Assembly: GCA_020073305.1 (NCBI GenBank)
Contig: JAIQFK010000011.1
Location: 1-64,000 of the forward strand
Length of the DNA: 64,000 nucleotides
Reading direction: 5' to 3'
Source: Terriglobia bacterium
GTDB lineage: Bacteria > Acidobacteriota > Terriglobia > Bryobacterales > Bryobacteraceae
This document shows, in pieces, positions 18,901 through 27,742 of this stretch. The translations under genes were made by a program, and so were the position numbers. Numbering within the stretch: the first letter of the stretch is position 1; each line of letters opens with the position of its first letter. The notes beneath the pieces were generated by a model that had not been told where the DNA came from, did no database searches, and was given only the letters and a program-made list of their open reading frames with translations.

Positions 18901-19184
18901 TAGACGCGGCCCTGGAAGGGGCCCGGCTCCGTCTTCGGCCCATCCTGATGACGTCGTTCGCTTTCATACTGGGCTGCGTGCCGCTGTGGACGGCGACCGG
19001 CGCAGGCTCGGTGGCCCGTCAGATTATGGGTACCACCGTGATCGGAGGCATGCTGGCTGCGAGTATCATCGGCATCTTCTTCATTCCGGCTATTTTCTAT
19101 GTGGTGGAGAAGCTGTCGGGCGCCGGCCGCGAAGCCACGCCTGCGGTACTACCGCGGGGGCCCGCGCCGGCGGAAGGAGATTGA
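15984..19184 (+). CDS. RND multidrug efflux permease (AcrB/MexF, HAE1 family)
   Basis: A 1066-residue inner-membrane proton-driven pump, normal in length for HAE1. It has TM1 at MYKFFINRPIVAMVISILLV, porter loops with SVATPIEQQMSGVDNL, a TM2-TM6 block, and the TM4 proton-relay Asp pair in GLVVDDAIVVVE. A second set of six TM segments follows, ending with GCVPLWTATGAGSVARQIMGTTVIGGM. Extrusion of hydrophobic drugs or solvents is the family role; the substrates cannot be predicted. It sits between its adaptor and its outer-membrane factor. Confidence 0.94.
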   Translation: MYKFFINRPIVAMVISILLVIIGAVTIAGLPVAQFPAIAPPEIQIQANYVGADAQTVEQSVATPIEQQMSGVDNLNYMYSLNAATGQMTMIVDFDVKTDPNTDQILTQMRELQAASQLPVEVTNFGVTIQKSVTAPLMIIGLYSPKGTYDARFLANYSYINLNDQFTRVPGIGSVQVFGAGQYAMRLWVKPDQLAKLKITVPEIVSAIQAQNTVNPAGQVGGAPVPKGQEFTYSVRAQGRLTSPEEFGQIVVRETPDGGIVRVKDVARAELGAQDYSIIGRLNGKPSAIIALYQLPGSNAVEAAAGVKKLMAEVKKRFPEDMDYAISLDTTRAVTEGMKEIVITLVIAILLVILVVYVFLQGWRATLIPLLAVPVSLIGTFVFFPLFGFSINTLSLFGLVLAIGLVVDDAIVVVEAVERYIENGLAPKEAALKAMEEISGPVVGIALVLSAVFVPTAFIPGITGRLYQQFAVTIAISVILSAFNALTLTPALAALLLKPREESHGLLRRFFNWFNRVFGGATEGYVLLSGALIRKSAVALVLLVGFGVAAAFFGNRVPSSFLPDEDQGYMFLHLQLPNAASLQRTDEACRKIENILAKMPGVKYTTTVAGFSLLSFVRTSYNGLFFINLKEWDDRKSREEQYHEILHRLNYELSKLPEGFAFSFSPPAIPGVGTSGGFTFVLEDRAGKDVQFLSTNLGTFMGAARKRPEIGGLVTTFLPSVPQQFVDVDRDKVIKQGVPLNDVYRTIQAFMGGLFVNYFNRFGRQWQVYIEAEGDYRTKAENVGQFYVRNSGGEMVPLSAVTKFESRSGPEFTMRYNLYRSAQIIGSAAPGYSSEQATNALEEVFAQTMPREMGYDYLGMSFQEKKAQQGVSSTVIFGFSLLFVFLILAALYESWTLPFSVLLSTPVAVFGAFGVLWLRRVVLGWFYPAYMVQIESDVYSQIGLVMLIGLAAKNAILIVEFAKDEFEKGKPLVDAALEGARLRLRPILMTSFAFILGCVPLWTATGAGSVARQIMGTTVIGGMLAASIIGIFFIPAIFYVVEKLSGAGREATPAVLPRGPAPAEGD

Positions 19185-19185
19185 C

Positions 19186-20601
19186 GTGAAGACACCGTTC
19201 ACCCTTTCTGTCCTGGCGGCGAGCTTGCTCACCGGTTGCTCGGTCGGCCCCAACTACCACCGGCCCGCCGTGCAGACGCCATCAGCGTTTCGCGCGCCAA
19301 CTGCTCAGCCGGCACCCGAGGCGGCATCCTTGGCGGATCTCAAGTGGTGGGAAGTGTTCAAGGATGAAAAACTGCAAGAGCTGATTCGGGCGTCACTGGT
19401 GGAAAACTACGACCTTCGGGATGCGGTCACGCGCGTCGAAGCGGCCCGGGCCAACCTGGGCATCACGAGGTCCGAACAATTTCCGAATGCGGCGGTGGGC
19501 GGGAGTCTGACCACCACGCGACTCTCCCGTGATGGACAATTGCCGCTGCCGGCATCGTTTGTCCCCTCGCAAAATCGGACCTTTGGCCAGGCCACGCTCA
19601 ATTTGCTCTCCTTTGAAGTGGACATCTGGGGGCGGTTGCGCCGGGCGACCGAAGCGGCCCGGGCCAATTTGCTCGGCGCCGAAGAGAACCGCAAGGCCGT
19701 CGTCAAGACGCTGGTGAGCGATGTGGCCACCTCATACTTCAGCCTGCGCGAGCTGGATTACGAACTGGAGATCTCCAAGGAAACGCTGGCCACTCGCCAG
19801 GAGTCGCTGGGCCTCATTCAAACCCGCCAGGGGGGCGGGGTGGCGACGCTGCTCGACCTGCGCCAGGGAGAACAACTCGTGGACACCGCCGCCGAAACGA
19901 TTCCACAGCTGCAGGAACGGATCGAACAGACCGAGAACCAGATCAGCCTGCTGCTGGGGAATAATCCGGGCGAAGTTGTCCGTGGACGCAGCCTGACCGA
20001 GCAGGAGTTGCCACCCGAAGTGCCCACTGGTTTGCCGTCCGCCTTACTGCAGCGGCGGCCGGACGTTCGCGCGGCGGAGCAGAATCTGATCGCAGCGAAC
20101 GCTGAGATTGGAGTTGCGAAGGCCGCGTATTTCCCGCAAATCAGTCTGAGCGGATTCCTGGGTGGACAAAGCACGCAACTCTCGAGCCTCTTCAGCGCGC
20201 CAAGCCGCGTGTGGACGCTGACTCCGCAGGTTGCACAGCCGGTCTTTACCGCGGGTCGTCTCAAGTCGAATGTGAGATTGACGGAGGCCCAGCGCCAGAG
20301 CGCGCTGATTCAGTATCAGAAGGCGGTTCAAACTGCATTCACGGATGTCTCAAACGCACTCGTCGCCCACCAAAGGGTCCGGGAAAGCCGCGTGCAGCAG
20401 GAGTTGTTGGTCACTGCGCTTGCCGACCGGAAGCGGCTGGCCTACGTTCGGTATCGCGGTGGTGTGGACACGCTGCTGAATGCGCTCGATGCTGACCGGG
20501 ATCTTTTCCAGGCCCAGCTCGCGCTTTCGCAGATCCGGTTGAATGAGGTACTCAGTGTGGTACAGCTCTACAAGGCTTTAGGTGGAGGCTGGCAGCAGTG
20601 A
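19186..20601 (+). CDS. Outer-membrane efflux lipoprotein (OprM/NodT family)
   Basis: A 471-residue TolC-like channel for the preceding pump. The GTG start at 19186 follows GAAGGAGA. The signal ends in lipobox LLTGC, then the family hallmark SVGPNYHRPAV, WWEVFKDEKL and two internally duplicated TolC-type helical segments, with RRPDVRAAEQNLIAANA in the middle. The start lies one base after the pump stop (TTGACGTG), so the genes are coupled. It differs clearly from the second outer-membrane factor at 34148, so the two pumps are independent sets. Confidence 0.92.
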   Translation: MKTPFTLSVLAASLLTGCSVGPNYHRPAVQTPSAFRAPTAQPAPEAASLADLKWWEVFKDEKLQELIRASLVENYDLRDAVTRVEAARANLGITRSEQFPNAAVGGSLTTTRLSRDGQLPLPASFVPSQNRTFGQATLNLLSFEVDIWGRLRRATEAARANLLGAEENRKAVVKTLVSDVATSYFSLRELDYELEISKETLATRQESLGLIQTRQGGGVATLLDLRQGEQLVDTAAETIPQLQERIEQTENQISLLLGNNPGEVVRGRSLTEQELPPEVPTGLPSALLQRRPDVRAAEQNLIAANAEIGVAKAAYFPQISLSGFLGGQSTQLSSLFSAPSRVWTLTPQVAQPVFTAGRLKSNVRLTEAQRQSALIQYQKAVQTAFTDVSNALVAHQRVRESRVQQELLVTALADRKRLAYVRYRGGVDTLLNALDADRDLFQAQLALSQIRLNEVLSVVQLYKALGGGWQQ

Positions 20602-20718
20602 TCAGAACCCCGAGATTTTCGCCCAGAGAATCCAGCCGGCAAACAAAGTGGCCACACCCAATAGCGCCATCAGAGCCCACACTCTGACTTCGTGACCTTT
20701 CGCTTCAAGCGGCGGCAT
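20602..20718 (-). CDS. 38-residue single-pass membrane protein
   Basis: A short ORF that abuts the end of the efflux operon on the other strand. It has GGGAGG about 8 bases before ATG 20718. The product has a charged N-terminus (MPPLEAKGHEVR) and then one hydrophobic helix (residues about 13-34) ending WAKISGF. The strong ribosome binding site and the clean amphipathic-plus-TM layout argue that it is translated. Small membrane proteins of this kind often modulate larger membrane complexes; no partner can be named. Its stop is immediately next to the stop of the outer-membrane factor. Confidence 0.55.
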   Translation of the reverse strand: MPPLEAKGHEVRVWALMALLGVATLFAGWILWAKISGF

Positions 20719-21126
20719 ATCTGAACCTCCCTCGCCACCTGAGCTACCGCACGCCACGAACCAGCTACGGCATTAGTGCGATAAACCCCTCAATGCTAAG
20801 GGGATGTGGGGCGACGGCATTTCCAAACGGCGGGGTCGCGGCTGCGGCATTTCACACAACTTCGCCAAAGCCCGCAGGTCGGAGCCGGAGCGAATCTGCA
20901 AGGCGTTGTAGTTGGCCCAACCAATGTTGGTCGCGATAAACAGGTCTGCAAATCCCTGTAGCGGCCGGAACGCGTTCGCAGCGAACCACACGCCGAATCA
21001 AGACCACCCTTACAACTATATTCAGTCGGAAATCTTTAACCAGAACAACACGCAGTGGATGTCGCACTACGATGCGCCGCTCTCGGGGAAATGCTAAGCT
21101 TCTAAGCGGCTGATTTTAAACCCTCG
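20719..21126. other. Gene-poor stretch with protein-like scraps
   Basis: About 400 bp before the tRNA without an intact gene. On the plus strand 20988-21098 reads TPNQDHPYNYIQSEI...WMSHYDAPLSGKC and stop, which looks like a genuine protein end with no beginning. On the minus strand there is a receptor-like scrap, listed separately. I see no terminator of clear quality. Confidence 0.4.
20875..20991 (-). pseudogene. Possible TonB-receptor fragment
   Basis: Minus-strand codons read NAFRPLQGFADLFIATNIG, then WANYNALQIRSGSDL. Oar-like TonB receptors of acidobacteria repeatedly show RP(Y/F)PGY...T..G.SNYNALQ at a barrel strand, so this looks like a single strand-pair of such a receptor. Both sides quickly lose similarity. 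It is either a remnant of a deleted receptor gene or a chance frame; the length is too short to be sure. Confidence 0.35.
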
Positions 21127-21202
<76 letters not shown>

Positions 21203-21220
21203 GTTGCCCCCAGGAACCGT

Positions 21221-22299
21221 TTACCTTTGAATGCGCGCCGAGCCGCCTTTAGCGAACGCTCGGACTTGATCGAGGGTGGCCATGGTGGTGTCGCCGGGGA
21301 ACGTGGTGAGCAGCGCGCCGTGCGCCCAGCCGAGTTTCATTGCCTCGTCGGGCGCTTCGCCGGCGAGGATGCCGTAAATAAATCCAGAGGCGAAACCGTC
21401 GCCGCCACCCACGCGATCCAGAACGTGAAGTTCGCACGTGGGCGCGACGTGAGTCGTGCCGTTGATCCAGGCCACGGCGCCCCAGTTGTGCCGGTTGGTC
21501 GAGTGCACTTCGCGCAGCGTGGTCGCCACGATCCTGACTTGCGGATGCTTTTCCACCACCCGGTCGATCATGCCGAAGAAAGCGCTCGGGTCGAGCTTGG
21601 ACTTCGCCGCGACCTCCGGCCCCGGAATCCCCAGCCCCTTTTGCAGGTCTTCTTCGTTTCCGACCAGGACATCGACGTTCTTGACGATGCGCCCGATCAC
21701 CGATACCGCGCGATCCTGGCCGCCGGAGATTTTCCAGAGCTTCTCCCGGAAGTTCAGGTCGAAAGATACTACCGCGCCCGCTGCTTTCGCGGCCTGCATC
21801 CCTTCGATGATCAGCTCCGCGGTCGACTCGGAGAGCGCCGCGAAGATTCCGCCGCTGTGGAACCAGCGGACGCCGCCCGCGAAGATCGCGTTCCAGTCAA
21901 AATCGCCGGGCTTCAAAAGCGCGCCCGCCTCGTTGCAGCGGTTGTAGAAAACCACCGGCGCGCGCACGCCGCAGCCTTGGTCACTATAGACGGCGGCGAT
22001 GTTCGGGCCGTTGACTCCGTTGTGCTCGAACCGCTTGAAGAACGGCCGGACACCCATGGCTTTCACACGCTCGCCGACCAGGTCGCCAATCGGATAGTTG
22101 ACCATCGCGGTGGCGATGCCGGTTTGCATCTGGAAACAGTCCGCCAGGTTCGCCGCCACGTTGAACTCGCCGCCGCTGACATGAATGGCGCACTGCGTCG
22201 CCTTGCGAAACGGAATGATGCCCGGATCCAAGCGGTGGACCAGCGCGCCGAGAGACAGGAAATCGAGCGCGCCACTTTCGCGAATGTTCAGACCATAGC

Positions 22300-22303
<4 letters not shown>
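21221..22303 (-). CDS. kdgK: PfkB-family sugar kinase (KDG kinase-like)
   Basis: A 360-residue ribokinase-fold kinase. The N-terminal PfkB region has GGEFNVAANLAD (sugar-binding GG), and the C-terminal signature VGGGDGFASGF holds the catalytic Asp near residue 302. Length and similarity fit 2-keto-3-deoxygluconate kinase, which phosphorylates KDG to KDPG in the Entner-Doudoroff and uronate routes. Its start overlaps the stop of the 6-phosphogluconate dehydrogenase gene (ATGA at 22300-22303), so both are in one operon and belong to the same gluconate-level metabolism. Exact substrate is inferred. Confidence 0.75.
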
Positions 22304-23757
<1,454 letters not shown>

Positions 23758-23889
23758 AGAATCTTCCGGAGTCGAAAAACTATTATCGCGTACTGCGGGG
23801 CGGGTTCCGCGCCGAACCCCTTCTCCATCGTTAGCGTCGAGGATTTCCCGGAGGCTTCCTGATATCATCTAATCCGATCGGAATAAATT

Positions 23890-24828
23890 ATGCTCCGGCG
23901 TACCTTCGTATTCGGCACCGCGGCATCGATGCTTCGCGGCGCCGCCCTCAGCCCCAAAGAACGCGTGGGCCGAGCCCTGGAAGGCCGCGATGTGGACCGG
24001 CCGCCGTTCTCTTTCTGGCACCATTTCGGGTTGAAGACCGCGGAAGACCACGCGCGCGCCACGCTGGACTTCCATCGCCAATACCGTACGGACATCGTCA
24101 AGGTGATGAGCGATTTTCCGTATCCCCGTCCGGCGGGTAAATGGTACGAGTTGAAAGTCGAGCCCAATCCGTTTCCGGCGCAGATCCGCGCGCTGGAGCT
24201 GATTAGGAGCGGCCTCGGCGGGCAGGCGGACTTCGTCGAGACCCTCTTCAATCCCTTTAACGTCGCCGAGAAGTTGTCTTCACCCGAAGACGTACGCCGG
24301 CTGAAGGATGAAAAACCGCAGGCCCTGCTGGATGCCCTCGACGTGATCACCCAATCGGAGATCCATCACGCCAAGCGCGCTCTGGCAACCGGGGCAGCGG
24401 GTATTCTTCTGGCGGTGGCCAACGCGAACTCCACGGCTCTTTCCCGCGAGGATTACGTGCGCTTCAGCGCGCCCTTCGACCGGAGGATTCTCGAAGCCGC
24501 ACCCGGGGCCCGCCTGAACATCCTGCATTTGCACACCGACCGCGGCCAGTTGGCTATCTTCCGGGATTTTCCGGCCGCCGTGATCAACTATTCGCTTCAC
24601 GTGACGGGAATTCCAATCGCAGAAGTCCGGCGCGATTTCTCCATGGCCATCATGGGCGGCATCGATGAAGTGAATTACCGCAAACTGGAAAGGGCGCAGA
24701 TCGAGGCTCAGTGGAAATCGGCTGCTGCGGCCGCCGGGCCGAAATTTCTGCTCTCGCCCGGCTGCTCGGTTCCCAATGACAGCGCGCCCGCGGAACTGCT
24801 ACGGTTGCCGTCAGTGATCGGAGCGTAA
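23890..24828 (+). CDS. URO-D superfamily protein (possibly exported)
   Basis: A 312-residue TIM-barrel protein of the uroporphyrinogen-decarboxylase superfamily, with SPKERVGRALEGRDVDRPPFSFWHHFG at the N-terminal end. The N-terminus MLRRTFVFGTAASMLRGAAL looks like a Tat-type signal (arginine pair then a hydrophobic stretch). True HemE is cytoplasmic and has different active-site motifs. Many acidobacterial members with such a leader are of unknown role and may be methyltransferase-like (MtaA/CmuA group). Function is not assigned. The gene is divergent from gnd with a 132-bp gap. Confidence 0.65.
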   Translation: MLRRTFVFGTAASMLRGAALSPKERVGRALEGRDVDRPPFSFWHHFGLKTAEDHARATLDFHRQYRTDIVKVMSDFPYPRPAGKWYELKVEPNPFPAQIRALELIRSGLGGQADFVETLFNPFNVAEKLSSPEDVRRLKDEKPQALLDALDVITQSEIHHAKRALATGAAGILLAVANANSTALSREDYVRFSAPFDRRILEAAPGARLNILHLHTDRGQLAIFRDFPAAVINYSLHVTGIPIAEVRRDFSMAIMGGIDEVNYRKLERAQIEAQWKSAAAAAGPKFLLSPGCSVPNDSAPAELLRLPSVIGA

Positions 24829-24839
24829 CGCGCTGGCCA

Positions 24840-25346
24840 CTATGGCGTAGTGCCAGTCGATGCCCCGGCTTGTTTCGCGGCAGCTGGGCCGACGATCGGA
24901 AGTTGGTACCATTCGCCGTTGTAAGCCTTATACATACAGAACAGCCAAAGCAAGAAACCGGCAAACCCGATGAGCATGCGCAGTGGCAGGAAAATGAGCC
25001 ACATGTGCATGGCCACTCCCACGATGGTGAATGCAATGCTTAGAGCAATCGACAATCCGATCCATCCCACGCTGAAAAAGATGGACTGGAAGGCGTGGAA
25101 GCGGACAAACGGGCGCCGGCTGTAGGGCTCCATGACGAGGAACAAAATACCGGTAATAAAGCCGACTAAGTAGCAGAGCGCTCCTGCCAGGTTGTCGTTC
25201 ATGCCAGCCGCGGCCACAGGGCCAGGCGACGGCGGGTTCGGTGCCGGCGTGGGGCCGCTACCTCCCGGCGCCGCTCCCATTGGCGCGCCGCACTTGGGAC
25301 AGAACCGCCCCTCTACGGGCGATCCACAACTCGCACAGAATGGCAT
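24840..25346 (-). CDS. Zinc-ribbon DUF4870-like membrane protein
   Basis: A 168-residue protein. A double CxxC zinc ribbon is at the N-terminus (CASCG, CPKCG), followed by a Pro/Gly-rich linker (about 27-50). A membrane part has about three hydrophobic segments: LAGALCYLVGFITGILFLV, IFFSVGWIGLSIALSIAFTIV and MLIGFAGFLLWLFCMYKA. This matches the DUF4870 group, of unknown function. ATG 25346 is chosen because GGAGGGTGA precedes it and the zinc ribbon starts there. Confidence 0.75.
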   Translation of the reverse strand: MPFCASCGSPVEGRFCPKCGAPMGAAPGGSGPTPAPNPPSPGPVAAAGMNDNLAGALCYLVGFITGILFLVMEPYSRRPFVRFHAFQSIFFSVGWIGLSIALSIAFTIVGVAMHMWLIFLPLRMLIGFAGFLLWLFCMYKAYNGEWYQLPIVGPAAAKQAGASTGTTP

Positions 25347-25450
25347 CGTCTCACCCTCCGGTTGCCTAACTGTACCTAAACTCTCGGAGACGCGCAACAG
25401 TTTCCGCGTGCCGCGTCGCTCGTCGGCACATACAATATCAAATTCAAAGA

Positions 25451-26248
25451 ATGCTCCGAGACGATCTCTCCCTCAGCGAGGCACGCCGCATCGCGCTTGC
25501 CGCCCAAGGCTTCGATCGCCCGCGGCCCAGTCGGCCCGGTGACGGCGCAACATCTCCGCCGCGTGATTCGCCAGCTCGGACTGCTGCAAATCGACTACGT
25601 CAACGTCCTTGTCCCGGCGCAATATCAGGTCCCGTTTTCGCGGCTTGGTCCTTATGCGCGGTCGCGGTTTGATGACGTGGTCTACCGGAAACGCGAGTTC
25701 ACCGAGCAATGGGCCCACGAAGCCTCCATCATTCCCGTTGAGACGTGGCCGTTGCTGCGCCACCGTATGGAAACGCACCGGGTCCGGCCGTGGGGCTTCG
25801 AGAAGTTGATGGAGCAGCATCCGGAATATGTGGAACGCGTGCTCGATGAAGTGCGCGCGCGTGGCCCGTTGGCGGCTGAGGACCTCCCTGAGGCGGACGG
25901 TGTTCCCCGCCCGAACTGGTCGAGGCGCGCGAATTGCGTCCGGTGAGGGTCGAAAACTGGCGGGAAACCACCGAGATCTGGGTTCCCAGAGAGAAACGGA
26001 AATGGGGCTATTACGTGTTGCCGTTCCTGCTCGGCGATCGCCTGGTGGCCCGGGTCGATCTGAAGGCGGACCGTGGCAATCGCCGTCTGCTTGTTCTTGC
26101 GGCGTACGCCGAAGCACATGCCAAAGCCGCCGCCGAAGCTCTGGCGCTCGAACTGCAGACCATGGCCGGATGGCTGGGGCTGGACTCCGTTCTCGTGGGC
26201 CGTCGAGACAGCTTCTCGCGGGCGATTGCCGCCGCTCTCAGGCAGTAA
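25451..26248 (+). pseudogene. Broken AlkZ/YcaQ-like DNA glycosylase gene
   Basis: Three pieces of one winged-helix protein (HTH_42, AlkZ/YcaQ family) lie in two frames. LSLSEARRIALAAQGFDRPRP is in frame 2; PVTAQHLRRVIRQLGLLQID...EFTEQWAHEASIIP is in frame 3 after an extra base near 25520; [19 protein letters not shown] and the C-terminus are in frame 2 again. Together they give about 265 residues against about 400 in the family. The missing part lies between the N-terminal repeat domains and the C-terminus, at a junction near 25905. AlkZ unhooks DNA crosslinks; with the central domain gone the product should be inactive. Confidence 0.75.
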
Positions 26249-26440
26249 TGCCCGCCGCGGACTAGCCCTTTAGAGGCATCCTGGGTAACATCCACCCCTG
26301 CCGGGACGTCCTAACCAACATGTGGGCCATCAACTTGCGGTACCCCACTCGTCATTCCGGTTAAATAGCCCGAAAGATCCGTTTGTAGGGATGTCGTTCC
26401 AAGTGATGGCTGTATATACTGATAAGGCTCGTCGAAACGT

Positions 26441-27733
26441 ATGAAGCCGCCACCGTCTCCATCGGCGCTTGACCCCTTCGAAAGGTCTCCGACTGCACTG
26501 GAACATGTGGCGCCCACTCCCGCCAAGAAAGATGGGCACGGTGGCACAGCCCCGCCTTCACACCGGAGCAGCGCTTGGATCTGGTTAGTCGTTCTTGCCT
26601 TGGCAGGGGCAGGCGCCTATTTCCTGTGGCCGAAAATCGCCGGCAAAAAGTCTGACACTGCGCCCGCGTCCGCCGCCGGTAGAACCGGCAGAGGTCCTCT
26701 GGTCACTCCGGTGGTCGCGGTCAAAGCCCGAAGGGGTGACATCGGGGTTTATTTCAACGGTCTCGGCGCGGTCACCCCGATTTATACCGTGACTGTGAAG
26801 AGTCGGGTGGACGGGCAGTTGATGAGCGTTCACTACAACGAAGGCGATCTCGTCCATCAGGGAGATCTGCTGGCGGAAATCGACCCGCGGCCTTTTCAGG
26901 TTCAGTTGGAACAGGCCGAAGGGCAAATGGCCCGGGACCAGGCCAATCTGGCGAACGCCCAAACAGATCTCGCACGCTACGAAACGCTGCTAACGCAAAA
27001 CGCGATTCCGGAGCAGCAACTGGCAACGCAGCGGGCGCTAGTCGCGCAGGACCAGGGCGCGGTGAAAGTCGATCAGGGACAGATTGACGCCGCCAAACTC
27101 AACCTCGTCTACTGCCAGATCGGGGCTCCGATTACCGGCCGTGTCGGCCTCCGCCTGGTGGATCCCGGCAACATCGTTCACGCCACCGACTCCAATGGCT
27201 TGCTGGTCATCACTCAACTTCAGCCGATCAGCGTGATTTTCACTATCGCCGAGGACCAGCTTCAGGCCGTACTCAAGAGGTTTAACGCCGGGCAGCATTT
27301 GCGCGTGGAGGCTTACGACCGGGCCATGACCCGGAAAATTGCGCAAGGAACATTGAAGACGATCGACAATCAGATCGACCCTTCGACCGCCACTCTCAAG
27401 CTCCGGGCCACCTTTGAAAACAGGGACAGTGGGCTATTCCCGAACCAATTCGTGAATGCGCGGTTGCAGGTGGAAGAGAAGCACGGCGTTACGCTGGTTC
27501 CTACCGCCGCCATTCAGCGAAACTCACAGACCACCTATGTATATCTCGTGAAACCGGATTCCACGGTGACCGTGCGCAACATCACGGTGGCCACAGCCGA
27601 AGGGAGTGACACCGAGATCGTCTCCGGTCTCGCCCCCGGCGACACCATCGTCATGACCGGCGTCGACAAGCTGCAGGAAGGGAGTAAAGTCAGCGCGCAC
27701 CTCGAGGGCGACAAGACCCAGAAGGGGAGTTAA
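26441..27733 (+). CDS. mdtA: RND efflux adaptor (MdtA type)
   Basis: A 430-residue membrane-fusion protein of the MdtA branch. It has a cytoplasmic Pro-rich N-terminus (about 1-45), one TM anchor (WIWLVVLALAGAGAYFLWP) and no lipobox, unlike the adaptor at 14683. It has the lipoyl halves TVKSRVDGQLMSVHYNEGDLVHQGD and CQIGAPITGRVGLRLVDPGN around a short hairpin. It starts the four-gene pump operon. No strong ribosome binding site precedes ATG 26441, and the 190-bp gap upstream presumably holds the promoter. Confidence 0.9.
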   Translation: MKPPPSPSALDPFERSPTALEHVAPTPAKKDGHGGTAPPSHRSSAWIWLVVLALAGAGAYFLWPKIAGKKSDTAPASAAGRTGRGPLVTPVVAVKARRGDIGVYFNGLGAVTPIYTVTVKSRVDGQLMSVHYNEGDLVHQGDLLAEIDPRPFQVQLEQAEGQMARDQANLANAQTDLARYETLLTQNAIPEQQLATQRALVAQDQGAVKVDQGQIDAAKLNLVYCQIGAPITGRVGLRLVDPGNIVHATDSNGLLVITQLQPISVIFTIAEDQLQAVLKRFNAGQHLRVEAYDRAMTRKIAQGTLKTIDNQIDPSTATLKLRATFENRDSGLFPNQFVNARLQVEEKHGVTLVPTAAIQRNSQTTYVYLVKPDSTVTVRNITVATAEGSDTEIVSGLAPGDTIVMTGVDKLQEGSKVSAHLEGDKTQKGS

Positions 27734-27742
27734 GCGGGTTTC

